A stretch of DNA of 64,000 nucleotides from Antennarius striatus (GCF_040054535.1 NC_090788.1:18455501-18519500), one strand, 5' to 3'. Positions 24,097-38,018 are shown, counted from the first letter of the stretch. The notes: generated by a model not told the origin, from the sequence alone. Program-made: numbers and translations.

Positions 24097-27000
24097 ATGG
24101 GGGCCGACGGCAGTAAAAACGACAAGGTGAGTTCAAATCAGCTCTGACGCAACCGTGGGGGGTGGGGGGTGGGGGTTCCCTGTTTCCGTGGGATGATGTG
24201 GTTCCAGAATACAACCGGAATGCCACGGCGCCACTGACGCGTAACCGTGTTGTGACGTTTTCTATAGCAGCTCGTTGAATGTGAATTAAGCCTCATTACG
24301 TTCTCACTGATATAACAGGACCTAATTCACATTGTATATAAAGTTTAGAAGTATTGTCGGCTAAAAATCCCACTAATTCGGACACGTTTACTCTGAATGC
24401 GCCAACGTCCAGTTTCCGCTATTTAAATATGGATTTAATTGTCAGTCAAACATCTTTACGCACGCAGGTCCCAGTGATGCCCTAACAGCGTTCAGCATCT
24501 TGTCACATCTCATTTGTACTGATAGCAGTTATTTCTGCTGAGTGACTACGTTCGTCCTTAATTTGGCTCAGATGATAATAACATCCTCCATGGCTGATTA
24601 CACACATCTTGCATCAGAGAGCATCTGATCTGTTGTGCTCAAAGGGATGGTGGTGTGTGTGTGTGTGTGGGGGGGGGGGGTTGTGACTGCAGATTGGATG
24701 TACTGTACACCATTTATCTAAATCACCAATCAGTTGTGACACTACAGTGAAGAATAAAGACTTGAGATGGTACATTCCATCCACAGTCCAATTGTCTGCA
24801 TTATACATGAATGAAATGTGGTGTTTCTATATTTGCTGAACATGACCTCTCACTTGGGCTGGGGGTGTACAAACAACTGTTTGCGTCCCCCCAAAATGGC
24901 CCCTCATATTGACTCATTTTGCAGTAGCAGCTATGAATCCCCTTAAACCTCCCATTAGGGCTCAATGCACAGCCCACATCCCAGAATGCCTCCACATGGA
25001 CCCCTACAACTGAATATGTGCAAGGCTTTTTGTTATTTTTAAAAATAAATTATTGGGGGTAGTTTATTTGCATGTGGACCCAAGAGTCCTTCAAACACCT
25101 GTTATAGGCTCCAGCCCTATAGCGACCCTTCAAATGATAAAGAAGTTAAATAGAAAAATGGATGGATGAATGGGACGAGTAATGAGAAGAGGAGTGGTAA
25201 CATGAGACATGTCTACCACTGAGTTCCACTGATGCACTAAAGGGGGGTTTACACCAGGTCACAGAGTCACCAACTGAGTTCATATCAAGTGAAAACATGA
25301 TGTACTGCAAGGCCAGACGACACAGACGCCTCTAAACTATGAGGTAGAAGTCAGACTTATCAATTCATGAATGCAATCTGCAATCATACAGTGAGAAATG
25401 TTGGAGATAGAATAAATTGCTTCTATATTACAGTATGTCATGCACAGCCACAGGCATTTCTGAAACAAAAAGGCAGAAGTAGATAAGTCTGTCTTTGTCC
25501 TCCACAAGGCAACTGTTTGCTCTCAAGCGTCTCTGAAACAAGAAGGTTGCTTTGACCATCACACGTCTGCCGTGATTACGGTTGATATTTGCTCTTGCAC
25601 AAAACAGCCTGAACATTGTGTGCGGTGAACAGTCTCTGAATAAGGCATTTGTCAAAGTCAGACTGGAAAGTTGTCTGAAACATGCCAGCTGTGACCCTCG
25701 AGCTGGCTCCATTGATTTTGTCACATGATTTACCATGGGAAGCATATTCCCTGCCGTGATCCATAATTATCCAGGGTAATAAAGACGCAGAGCCTTCAGA
25801 AATTCTGCCCTCGAACACCTACATCATCATCTATCAACGTTTTTTTGTGCATGTTTTTCCTTTGTCTCCTATGCAGAGGAAAAACGAGGGGCAGGAAGAT
25901 GAAGGCTTCTCACCTGGATGGCGTGGTTTCCTCTCTAGTATGGGCTTGTCCATCCCAGCAGGCCTCTGTCGCCTGGCCCCACCTGCCCTCCGTCTGGGCC
26001 GGCGCCGAATGCTCCAAGCCAAGGCTCCTGACATCCCAGAGCACGTCCTAAGGTTGGCAGGAGTCGGCCCAGACAAGCTGAGAGAGGAGTGGAGCCTGCC
26101 TGCATTCATTGCCATGTTCCTACCTGAATTCCCTCACAAAACTGTGCCTGGACATGAGAACTTTCAGGTAGAACTAAGACAGCAGCTTTGTGTAAAGCTT
26201 GATATGATTGGGTAAAACTCTATTTGAACCAGTTTTTGGGACTCTTTTCTTTGTGTCTGAAATCTCTCCCTGACCTTATTTTTCTGTCACTGCATCAGGT
26301 GTTGAGTTACATCGCTAAAGGTTCATTTGGACCTATTTTGAAAGTAAAGGACAAGTCCAAAGAGAAAACTTATGCTGTCAAAGTGAGTTCTACCTGAATC
26401 TGGATAGTTTAAAATGTTACTTTTCATTAATTAAAACTATGGGAAAGTTTATGAAGCAGAGGAACTGTATGAGCAGATATACTGAAATCAAAAGCCAGAC
26501 AGTGTGAAATGAGTTGATCCACTCTTTAATGTCTTTTTTGTCATCCAACAGGTGATACCTAAATCAGAGATTCTAAGACTCGGGGTCTTGGAGCAGTCAA
26601 AAGAAGAAGTTATAGTCCAGGTGGGTATTGCTTAAAGATCATATTGAGATTCTAGAAGTGATAAGATGTGATTCTAGTCTCAAGCACCTTAATTCATTGG
26701 TCAGAGGTTTGCCTGTTCTTCAGTCTGTTATAAATCTTTGCCAAAGGATTGAAAGGCATCAATCCATACTACGTTTATTCAGAGAGGTGTATATGAAGAT
26801 GACTGTCTTGTTTTTTTTTACAATCAGCCGTGAACTTATTACAGAAATTAGATCAGACTCATGATCTGAATATTGCCGGTTTGATTGTTTGAAGTTCACC
26901 AACAAGTCCTGAATTTTCTGAAGTTTGGAGTGAAGTCGTATCTCAGAAAGCAAATCTCAACCAGTGAGGATGAACGTACGGAGCTCTCTTTGTTTAGTGG

Positions 27001-30000
27001 CCAAAATTTAGATTTTTCAGGTTGATCTTGGACCTTTGCCCACAGCGTCAGGTTCGCCATCCATTTGTCCATGACCTCCAGGACTGCTGGCAGACTCAGC
27101 GCCACCTCTACATTAGTGAGTCAACCAGAGATCAGCAACCCAATCCAAACCAGATCCACTATCCGAACCCCCCTTCACTCCACCCTTTGTCACCTCAACG
27201 CCGGTAACCTTGTAAAGAATCTTCCCGCAATCCCCAACCCAACACCTAAGATATGATGATAAAAAGGCCAAGATATTCCAATTAAGTTCTTTTCTTTTTT
27301 TTGTGTTTGACCTTTAGACTCAAACCTCAAACCCTACCACCCAGCAACACTGATTGTTTGCTGCCTGTGCATCCTGTTTCTGCTTTTTCCTGTTTTCTGC
27401 TCCTTCAGACCAGTTTTGTTCAGTTTTAAATCAGTCACTGAGTCACAAATGGCACCTAGTTTGTTTCTTCCCTGACCCCTGTGGAAAGGGAGCACGCTAA
27501 TGGAGCATCAGAATATGAACACGACTGCATCTCAACATGAAGAACAAACCCTACACTTTCAGAGGCAATGGTCCTGCTGTCCACAACAATGAATCATCAC
27601 TGTAACATTAAGCCATGCATGCTAATATGAACCATATTTGGAGTCTATATAAAGCTATCCTATTGTATAAGAAATGTTGGAAGCATACGGTTGAGTTATT
27701 CGCAATACTGTACTTCTTATTTTGCGTAGGAATGAAATCAAAAACGAATTTCTATCACAAGTAGAGAGGGATGATCCTTTATTTTAGACACACTTGCACA
27801 TTTTTACCCAACTTTCTTTTTAGCCTTTTTTTTTTAATACTGTGTGTGGCTGACCACAGTAAATTACTTTATGTTAATTTTGCAGAGGCGTTATGTTTTC
27901 ACAATGTCCTCACTTCCAGATTGTAATCCACCTTGTGAATTTCTTTTACCGTTGTGTGTCCCTTGCCCCGCTGACCTCCCCAGTCCCTCTAACTTCAAGG
28001 TAGAGACTTGTTTTAATGCCACCTCTGCTCAAACAGTGTGTGACTACTGCAGCACTGGAGACCTGTACACCTACTGGCAGATGATTGGTCAGTTCACAGA
28101 GGACACTGTCCGAATGTTTGCTGCAGAATTGGGATGTGCACTTGGTGCGTATGCTACATAATTCAAAGTATGTGTTCAACACCTGCGGCCTTTTCCTTAA
28201 ACATCCAATCGGATGAGAGATGTCTTAAATAAAGTTTAAACTGTTTATTTATTCGTTTAATTTTATTTTGTATACGGACTGATCCCCGAAGGGAAATTAA
28301 GAGCACACTCTGGTATTAATTCTTAATTCTAATTAAAATATGAGTTCTCAAAGGATCCCCTGCAGCAATAAACCAGTGAATAAGACATTATGAGACCCTA
28401 GTTGAGTTTCATATATTTTTTGTTTGTGTTTTTCACAGGTTTTCTGCATGATTTTGGGGTCATTCATCGAGATGTGAAGGTAATAGAGGAAACATACAAG
28501 CTTTAAATCCAAACAACAAAACATTTAAAAAAAAAGAAAAGAAAAACATGTGTATGTTTTGCAATATTTTTAGAATAAATCTGTTACAAGGTTTATTTTT
28601 GTGTCATTTTAACTCATCCAACATGAGATCATAAGACTGGCTATTTATGAGATTTAAGAAATTAAAGGAAATGTCATCCAGCAACATGGGTACAAAATCA
28701 AAAACCAAAACAGTTAATTGTTTTTTGACAGTTTTCGGTCTGTCAATGCGTATTGTTTATCACTTTTCTCTTTTTGTTTGTCAGTCCATTTATGCATTCC
28801 TTAGTTTCATTCATTAGCATTATTAAACAAGAAAGAAAGAAATTTAAGTCTCAGGAAAATTTGCTGAATTACTGGTATTTTTTCCTTATTACAACATTAG
28901 TAAATTAGTGAATATGAGTTTTTGTCTAATACAGTATTTCGGACAATTTCATGCAGATGGAGAACATCCTCCTGACAGATGATGGTGAGTAATAGTGATT
29001 TTCCAGCAGAGAGCAGCATAAGCCCTGGTTCAGTATGCAGGAGACAGAAACTTCCAGAGATCATCCCAACCTTGCAGAGCTGCCAGTATACATACCAATG
29101 CATGTTAAGTCAATACACAGTCATGCAGACAGTACGTCAGTAGATGCTGCTAATAGGATCAGATCATGATGGGATTTTATTAATACTTGTTGTTACATTA
29201 GCCAGAACAACCAGTGAGATGTACATAAAACTGAATGGTCTGTTCCAGGACACCTCCGTCTAGCTGACTTTGGTCTGTCCCGTCGCCTGGAGCGAGGAGG
29301 AAGAGCTTTTACCATTTGTGGAACTATTCAATATATGGGTGAGGAATTTTCCATCAAATCCTCCAGGATCAGGGAACAGGGAACATTTTTGTGCATTATG
29401 TCAATCTGTCCACATGTGTATATATTCATATACGTATTATATGCTCCTTTCCGCTCTGCAGCTCCAGAGGTGCTGAGTGGTGGGCCTTACAACCACGCAG
29501 CTGATTGGTGGTCACTGGGAATTCTCCTTTTTTCATTGGCCACAGGGAAGGTGAAGCCTTTTTGACAACTGGGTCACTTTTATCTTGTTGTTCTTTCAGT
29601 GATGTAGTTGAGGTCAAATTTTTCTAATAAAATAATTATGCAAAATGCTTTTGATGCTTCTTCTGTGATTTGATCTACATGAATGAATGTATTGTATTGC
29701 AGGTAGCTCTGAGAATGTAAAATATTTAAAATTAAGCAATTTTAAAAAATGTTTTATTCATTTTCTTAAATCTAATTATTTTTTCATGGAAGACTTTGAA
29801 ATCTGGCTTTCTTAAAATTGGAACATCTTAAATTTTCTCTCTTCACACAGTTCCCTGTGCCTCCTGAACCAGACCACTGCAGTATGCTGAGAAAAGTGAG
29901 GACTTTTCCCTATGAAATGCCCCTCAGCTTCAGCCCCCCACTGGCTTTGCTAATAACTGAGGTAAATTTAAAAGTATAATCACATTACATGCTCAGTCTG

Positions 30001-30473
30001 TTTTCATGTCATATTAACTGTTATACCACTACCTTCATGTCTTCTGCCCAGCTTTTGTGTAAGACCCCTTCCCGCCGACTGAAGACTCTTGAGCGTTTCA
30101 AACGGCAAACCTTCTTCCATGGAACAACCTTTGACCTTGCCCTACTGCAACGTCAGCCTGTAAAGGTACCCCACCAATGTCTTCATGTAGCCGGACTGCA
30201 TGTTGAAACATGAGTTTTATTTTTCTTACTGTCCAGGTGATACTGGAGCTGAGAGAAAGACCAGACCGGGCTGCCAAAGCTCGACGGGGCATCACGTTGT
30301 CCCTGCAGCCTCTCAAGGGTTTTGACTATGATGCTTTCCTCAGCCCTCCCTCCACACCAGACGAGCATCTAGATGCTGGTGCACAGAATAACACGGCCAC
30401 CCCACTGCCTGGCCCGGCGCTCCCACTGCAGCCTCCTCAGGGAAAAGGCCCTCGCAGAGAAGTGTTTGTGTAA
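24097..30473 (+). CDS. rskr: Ribosomal protein S6 kinase-related protein (SgK494)
   Basis: Predicted Ser/Thr protein kinase of the AGC/S6K-like group; its substrates are unknown to me. Thirteen coding exons: 24097-24126, 25877-26167, 26299-26382, 26552-26620, 27046-27115, 28037-28144, 28439-28479, 28957-28984, 29249-29338, 29462-29550, 29851-29961, 30052-30165, 30237-30473; 453 residues (human about 410). Catalytic parts all present: glycine loop AKGSFG (113-118, first Gly is Ala as in human), AVK Lys135, helix C Glu in SKEEV, HRDVK (227-231) with MEN, DFG (247-249), APE (271-273), and the family-typical VLSGGPYNHAADWWSLG. The N-terminus MGADGS fits an N-myristoylation signal; human RSKR also starts MGA. 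The Pro-rich C-terminus differs from human. Poly(A) signals at 31880 and 32319. Placement just upstream of aldoc matches the human gene neighbourhood. Confidence 0.92.
24652..24681. repeat. (TG)n followed by poly-G
   Basis: TG dinucleotides run into about ten G in rskr intron 1. Confidence 0.9.
25095..25172 (+). repeat. 5'-truncated SINE 3' end
   Basis: ATAGGCTCCAGC, then AGCGACCC and AAAAATGGATGGATGAATGG: a decayed 3' end of the same tRNA-type SINE as at 1795-2090, in rskr intron 1. Confidence 0.6.
28265..28302 (-). repeat. Degenerate retroelement 3' end core
   Basis: ACTGATCCCCGAAGGGAAATT resembles the core of the GATA-tailed modules but lacks the tetranucleotide tail. In an rskr intron. 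Confidence 0.4.
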
Positions 30474-32700
30474 TGGACTTTGAGTTTACAGATTGGATAC
30501 TACCACACTAAATGTGAAGGCCTGCATGTATGTACTTCTGCACAATTATTCACCCTTACACATGTGGTTCGCCTTGTAAAAATGTCGAGTGAAGGCTAGA
30601 ATAACAGACAAATGAAGACATACTGTAGACGGGAATGCTTCAATTTAGAAAAGAAGATCACTTTTATTACTAAAATTCTGTTTTTGTTATCTATTGAGCA
30701 CAATTTTCTTTTTGTTACTTGTTTGCCTTTCTCCATTGAACACCTATGTAAGCCTACTGTATTAACAGTTGTGCACAGAGGATTGCCCCAGTGTCCCTTT
30801 ACTTTAAATTTTCCAGTGACTGCTCATGGTTACCCTGTTCATATACAGTCATTTACTGTCAAATTCACTTCACACAGAAATTCCATGCTGGTTAATGTAT
30901 CCCACTATCTACATGTAGTTACATGTTGAATTTGAATTCTAGACAAACTTCTTAAACAAAACAATTACAATCTCTGTATTTCTGATCTTAGGCCTTTATT
31001 TTCATGTGTGATTATGAAACAGTTTATGCATAAATTGAGAAAACAAACTCTTGCCTCAAATTTATGTAATCTTCATAAAAGCTGTTCTGCACATTAATTG
31101 ATTATGTCAATATAACCTTTCCAAAACTTTACCTTTATTGCCTATGTTTCTCAACAGAAGTGAACTCCTGTTCTTCTTTTGTATTCCAGCCATCACAGCT
31201 TATTACATGCACATTTTTGTCATCTGCATTAGATTGAATCCTTATTAGTGACGACTCAGGGGAGCACTTGTTGCGTTTTCCCAAGTCAGCCTTGAGTTTG
31301 ACTCTCAGATGGTACAAGCTGTGCAGAGCTGAGCTGGTACACCAAACATGTTTAACTTGACAGTTAACAATGTGATAGATTCAGGGCTTTTTCTCTTGTC
31401 AAATGCTGTCAGTAATCTTCATAAACTTACCTGAACATCAACTTATCTAAGATTTATTTCATTAATATTCCTTGATGTTGATCCAGAATGCCTCACAGGT
31501 CTCACTTGTTTTTGTTTTATCTGTTTCTTTTTGTTTTGTCTTTTTTCTGGGGGGAGAGTCCACAAAAGAGACATTAATTCATAATTTAAGAATTCCTGTG
31601 GATAAAGTTTGTATAAATACTTTGGATGCTATTTGATGTTTTATGTTGTGTCAAAATGTATTTTTGTAATTACCATATAGCACAGATTAAATATTAAACT
31701 CTTATTGTACAGTAATCTGTTTTGTCACTGTTCGATAGTGTTGGTGTACTGAATTATCTTCAGCATATCAGCAATAATTTTCTGATTGATAAAATATACA
31801 GTACTTAACCTTTATGTAACTTTTGGGATAAATTTACTTATTGACAGATTACTATGAAAAAGAATTCCATGAATCATCAAATAAAGTATAGTGTCTTGTT
31901 TACAGCACATTCCTTTACCACCAGTTATAACATATTAGAATTATTGAGCTCCACCCTGACATCCCTTACAATTAAATATCGTTTGCATGTAAATTAAGTA
32001 ATAATTTAAAGTTATGAGTTTAAAATGTGTAATAATTGTCATACAGACTATGCCTACAAAGTTTTTTGTTTGTTTGTTTTTTTACTTTTGATGAGTGTAT
32101 TTGCAAATACTTATACAAAGCATACTTTTTAATGTGGGCCTTTTTTTTTTTTACAATGGTATCTCTATTTTTATTTATACAAAGAATCTAATTGCTTCTT
32201 TCACCAAAGATACTATTGTATGCAATAATTCTTCTCTGAAATACATTGATGAACTCATTTTGAAGCTTTTGATTTAAAAAAAACAAACATATATTTTCAT
32301 GCTATTTGAAAATAATTAAATAAAGGATATTTTGAAAAACTGTCTTTGAGAACAATCCAGTTTATTTATTGTACTACTTTTCGCTGTAATCTTTGAAAAA
32401 TGGGGGGGGGGGAATCCATGGAAAATCGATGGTTGAGTAGTCATGATGAATACATACTACAGTTGATGTATCTTTATGAAGGAAGTATTCAGTAATCAAT
32501 GACCCTATGCATTAAAATAGGTTTTATGGTTAATTCATTCCATACAGCCTAAATACAATGGTAATAACAAAATAAGCTATGTGAGTCATCGTCCCCCCAC
32601 AGCAGCAATAGTATGTCTCATACTATGCTACTATTTTTGCCCGTTTTTGGCTTGATGTTATTTGATTTTATTCTTTGTTTTTGGCTTTACTGTATGTAAT
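30474..32700. other. rskr 3' UTR and rskr-aldoc intergenic DNA
   Basis: AT-rich. AATAAA at 31880 and 32319 could end a 1.4-1.9 kb rskr 3' UTR. No further gene is readable; a poly-G tract lies at 32402-32411. Confidence 0.5.
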
Positions 32701-32763
32701 TACCATCGTGTTCCTCAGAAGATGCAGAATCATGCTGCATGATTTGAGTGACGATGCTGCCAC

Positions 32764-32805
32764 ACGCATGCGCCTTGGCCGATAGCGTCGCTTCGTCACG
32801 TGACC
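32764..32805 (+). promoter_or_regulatory. aldoc promoter: NRF1-like site and CACGTG E-box
   Basis: CGCATGCGC (32765-32773 region, NRF1-like) is followed by the ten-base palindrome GTCACGTGAC (32796-32805), a canonical USF/MYC-type E-box. The sites lie 130-170 bases before the donor of the presumed first exon. Binding is inferred from the motifs. Confidence 0.45.
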
Positions 32806-32859
32806 AACTGGCGCTAGCTCCTCCCACGGCTCGCAGGTTTTGTAAAGGGTCACGTTGCG

Positions 32860-32940
32860 CTGCAGCAGTGATACAGGAGAGCCTTCCTCATCCTCTTCAC
32901 TGAGCCCACCTTCCTCCTCTACGCAGACACCAGCTCGCAG
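32860..32940 (+). other. Probable non-coding first exon of aldoc
   Basis: CACCAGCTCGCAG is followed by the strong donor GTAAGA at 32941. The coding exon at 38019 has an acceptor (TTTCAG) just six bases before its ATG, so an upstream non-coding exon is required, as in other vertebrate aldolase genes. The 5' limit is approximate. Confidence 0.5.
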
Positions 32941-33419
32941 GTAAGAATGAACCTCTGATCTTATCGATATGACCACCTCAGAAGCTCTTCATTTATCATT
33001 GATTATGGATAGATGATGTTATTATAGTGATGATGGCGATGTGATGTAGCTCTACGCCACCTAAAGCTAACTTCATCTTCTAGCTAACGTCAGTTAGCCA
33101 CAATTTTAATCATAATCTAAAAAAAGAAGTACCACCGTGAACTATCCACTTTTTGGTCTTGTGGCATGGTGTGGTTAACGACTTCGATAAAATGGTTCAT
33201 TTATCTATTTTTTGGGATTTGTAAAAGTTGCGTATTTTCAGGCCGGTAGTGAAGTACGCACCAGGAAGGGCGTTAAATTGATGACCTTGAAGGATGAACG
33301 TGAGGAGACGAGAGCCTGTTGCGTTTGCTTTCTGGTGAAATCGACTCTTACAGGTTCCTTCATACTTTTAGGTTGAGTAAATTGTGTTCAGTAACCGGAT
33401 GTGAAAGTGTCAGTGAGCT

Positions 33420-33421
<2 letters not shown>

Positions 33422-33456
<35 letters not shown>

Positions 33457-33469
33457 TGTGTGTGTGTGA
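33422..33469. repeat. (TG)n microsatellite
   Basis: About 23 TG units with one GA interruption in aldoc intron 1. Confidence 0.95.
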
Positions 33470-35059
33470 GGAACCGCACGTAGACCTCCTCTGTGAGGGG
33501 CGGAGGGATACCAGAGGGGAACACGAAGCGTCATTGATTTAGACATTTATCAGCTTTATGAACCAAATCCTCCAGCACGACAGTGATGAAAGTAACAATT
33601 TGATAGTTATAAGATCAACCAGCAGGACTACAGACAGGTAAGACTATCTTGATTTTATATTTTTATACTGCACTGCCTTTAAACTAGGAAACAATCTGCG
33701 TTATGATAATGATGAGCGTTACAAATCCAAATCTGATTATTGCATATGTCTCGCTGATCTCCTGAATATTTCTTTTAGTGACGTGATGTATGACGTGCTT
33801 TCTGAAAATAAATGAAAAATTAAAACCAAAGATGTTTTGTTAATTGTGAGTTAAACCTGTATAAAGCCATGCAATCCAGAAAATGGTGTCTCTTTGACAT
33901 GTTGTCTTTACTGTTTTAACCGTTTCATCAGTGAGATGATAAGCTGAATGCCTTGTTTCAACGTTTTAAATGTTTTTTAATCAATATTCAAATCAGTATA
34001 TTTCAACTTGTGATGTAAATATACTGCAATCAATAAAAAATACAGGAACGCAATTTGTCAATGTTTTCCTAAACTGCTGTGCACACAGCCGTGACATCTG
34101 TCATAGGCCTCAGAGGGCTGAATGGAAAATGGACCAAGGCCTGAGGATAGATAGAAGTCCAAATACAGACATGCGTGTCGGAGCCAAGGCCAGCATGTTG
34201 TCTGGTAACACTACAGCACATCAAGGAGCTGCCCTGCAGGACCCCCCCACCCCACCCCCCACCCCCTCCAAAGCTCATGCAGTTTACAGTGTAGAGAGGG
34301 TAACGGTGTGGGGACCCCTCCAAGTGTTTATAATGATACAGTGTGAGAACTTTCAGCTACACCGTGCATAACTTTAATATTAAATATCTATAAATGTTCC
34401 AAGTGAGTTTAAGGAGATATGTTGAGTTTGCTAATTTCAAGATTTTGCCTAAAGTTTAATGAATACTGGACTACAAGAATTAATTATTGAAAAAGTACTT
34501 CAAAACAGACAGCTGGAGCATGATTGCTATAGATATATATGTACAGAATGTTCTGTTTGGGTTGGACGTTAATGGGTTTTGAGTAGTCCCTCATGACGCC
34601 ACAGCAGGGAAATGGCTGTAGATATTGATGACGCAGTGCAAACGCAGTGTTTGGTGAAGGCCGACCATGACGCACCCATCTGAAAGAATGAGAAACACAA
34701 TTGAGATTCTTAAAACAGCCCCATTTTGTTCCTTTCTACAAATTTCTGAAATTTTATCCTGTGAAAACTTCCTCATTTTTAGAACCCAAAATCCATTTCT
34801 AATAACCAATCTGAAGGTACATTGCCTGTCTTTGCACAGTTTAGTGTCTTATAATGGCAGAAATCTTCAAGAAGCTCCCAATTCCACCGTTATTTGTTGG
34901 ATCTGATTCCATTCAAAATATTGATTTTGTGATTATTTTATAATTTGCATTTGAAAATAGTGACATTCTTATGCAAATCCATTTTTACCTACTCCCATCA
35001 TTATAAATGTGTACTGATCAAATCAGTCAGATGTCACTCATCAGAAGTGTTATAGTAAT

Positions 35060-35085
35060 CTATGGTATAGTAATCTATACCATAG
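35060..35085. repeat. Perfect 11-bp inverted repeat (hairpin)
   Basis: CTATGGTATAG, a 4-base loop TAAT, then CTATACCATAG. It overlaps a 13-base direct repeat TATAGTAATCTAT, so it may have arisen by local duplication. Confidence 0.6.
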
Positions 35086-38018
35086 TCGTTAACTGGTTAT
35101 TAGTGGATTGCTGGTTGGATTTTTCCATAATTCAACTATAAAAATCGAGCTCCTTTTTTTTAGTTAATCACATTTCCGGTATGAGGGTCTGCAGCAGGTG
35201 ACAGTTATAGAACATACGGTACCCTACAACCTGGAGCGTCATTCTTAACTACCATAAGAGTGGAGGGATTTCCAGGAAACATGTAATCGATGGATGTTAA
35301 AGCAAAGAATACAAATACATGTGTCTCTAAAATGAATAACTTGTCAAATTCTGACATTCAGTGACACTGATATGTTGTCTGCATATTGTTATTTATAATC
35401 CGTGGATCAGATCATACAAGGTGAACACCTGACAGCCACCTGTGAGATAAGTGCAGCCTTTTCTCTGTCTGATGAAGGGTTCACTGTTGATTGCTAAGGA
35501 GATAGAGGTGTTTTTCCTTTGACCGTGGGTGAGTGTTGAAAGTTGGAACACACAGCAATCAATCACGAAAGTATGTGATTCTGTGGTTGGCAGCAAAACC
35601 GGATATTCACATGCTTCAAAGTGATGCATTTGTGTTTTTATAGCTGCGGTGACACCAGATTTTAATGTCTTCGCTTATCAACTGACAAAAAAATAGAAGT
35701 AGAGAGGTGTATTACCTAAATATACACTATGTATGTTTTTAACAGTGTATAAATGAACAGTTTGTTGCTATCAGACCTGCTGCAGGCTGATCATGTATCA
35801 GTTTACATATACACAGCAGGGTATTGTCCTTCAACGTCCTTTTTACACCCCATGGAGTGTAACCGATGTGTGATTGCAAAATCTTTTCATGCATCATTGT
35901 CTTTTTTGTGATATTGAAAAAGCCGACATGTCTGCGTGTGTGAACCATGCAACACATTTTTCATGGCCTTGCAAATTATTTTGCAATGTTTTCTCAGGAG
36001 GACCTCAAACTCACTTGGTCAAGAGTCAATGGAAATGTATTGTTGTAGCATGTAGGCGCTTCACATAAGATAGGGGGTATTTGCTGAGTTTTGTCTGGAA
36101 ACAAGTGAATCAAGGCTGCAAACACACGAGCATACGCCATGCCTGTGCCCTTGGTTTGTGCTTTATCAAGTGTAAATAACGTCTTTTCTACTGTTCCCCT
36201 CACGACACGTATTGTACCTGCAAGCCTGGCCTCTTTTCCATCAGAATTTGTTTATTAGCACAGTGTTGTGTTTCACTTTCCTATAGGGGTAATTTTCCTG
36301 ATAGACAGGCCTGTGTGTTTGCACTCTGGAAATTGCTATCTCATACGTTTAAGCCGAGGATTAGTTTAAACCTACAAGGACAGACATCGAGTTGGAATCC
36401 AATGTTCATGACTCCTATACCCTCCTATTAGTATAATTTTCTGTTACATGAGACATTTGATATGATTCATATTATTAAATAGTAACTTTAGATAAGAGTT
36501 ACGTTTATTTTATTTCAAAATAGTCATTGCCTCACTAAAGGACTAACTTCCACGTCCAACAGATAAATCCATCCAATCCTGCGCCTGTTGAACAAAGCTG
36601 CAGCCAATGACGACACTCAGTGGGAGGGACTTGCTGCAGCACAGAAAGTCACAGCTTGTTCCCTGGCAATGTTGCATTTAAGGGAAAATGGGAATTTACA
36701 AAGCCCATGCATCATTTTGGCTGTGTTTTGCAGCAACACAGCAAAAGTTTGAAGGATGCCAGATGGTGAATATAGCAAGACTCACATTAATCAAGGTGAT
36801 GATATTAAAGGAATATATCGATGCATGCACAAAGAGTGATCTGGTGACATTCGGTGGTAAACAGGAGAGGTGTTGCTGAGGAGAAGAATGTGCTGTGCTG
36901 CATCCAGTCCTGCTGCTGTAATGGCTGGCAGCAGACTTTAGGAGCCCTGTTACATAACCGCTCTTGTCTTCTGCAGTTAGGATGCGATAGGGAGGGGAGG
37001 CGTTGCATAACTGCTTATTTATGGCAGAGTGAAGAAGGGAATAGAGAACCAAATAATCTGGTTTGGATTGTGTGTGCATGTTGGCACGTCGCTCCTTTGA
37101 GTGACCACGGATGGTGTGAATGTCAATAATAAAGCTTTGCATGGTTTCTTTGTGGCAGCTACACAATGGCCTGTTTTACACGGTAAATACAACTATTTCC
37201 GTCTTTTTTCTTTCCTCTCAGGAAGCAGGAAGCAAATCTTCTCACAGTCTTTAGTTTTATCATATCTCTCACACACAAGTCCTTGAATAGTGTGACTTCA
37301 AGCATCAACTTGTTGGAATTTGGTCATTTTCATCCATCTTGCTGTCGAGAGGTGCCCAGTGCTTCAGCGAGGTCGACTCTGCAGACAATAGAGGGACAAA
37401 AACCTGAGGCCAGTGCTGGGCGGGCAGCCAGTTCGACAGACCGTGAAGCAATTTGACCTCTGTCTGGCTTTATACACAGTACACAGTACCTGTCCGAAGG
37501 GATCATGTAAATGTGATCTTGGTTTTCCTTAATTTGGTACAAATCTTTTTCTTTTTTTCCAAACTGTATAAACACAAAAATCGGATCTTTTAAAACTAAG
37601 ATTTGAGACGCTTTGTGATCCCAGATCTGATGCCGATCTGATTTGTGGCCAAAAATCATAAAGGAGAACGGTTAGATTGGAATTCAGCAGGCCTCTAGCA
37701 TAAAAAGCATGATCAAACCTAACGACCACAGGGGAGAGATGACAAACCACAACAACTGCCAACAATCTGTTCGTGGACAGTGGATGAAGTGTTTGCCTTT
37801 AGAATTCAATCATTCATGTATTTGCTATTAGTGCATCCATTCTGGCACAAGACCATGAGCTTTTAAATAAACAGGATGTGTTGTGTTAGTGAAGACAAAG
37901 ATGGTGCAGATGTGTTCACATTAGAGACGAAAGCAGGGCCCTTCTAATAAATAGTGAATATGAACCATGGATGTCTGATGTGAACTTGGCCTGAGGTTTT
38001 CTCTCTCTTTCAGGCACC

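Larger units (their letters stand above)
32941..38012 (+). other. Large first intron of aldoc
   Basis: About 5 kb without any supportable coding exon. It holds a (TG)n tract (33422-33469), a C-rich stretch near 34240-34267 and a small perfect hairpin (35060-35085). An open frame of 156 codons on the minus strand at 36696-37166 resembles no protein I know and is probably chance. Confidence 0.55.

Noticed and set aside
33970-34371. 133-codon open frame upstream of aldoc coding exons
   Set aside because: Contains a C-rich simple tract and no family features; not linked by splice sites to aldoc.
36696-37166. 156-codon open frame on the minus strand in aldoc intron 1
   Set aside because: No recognisable domain, low-complexity flanks and no splice partners; likely chance.
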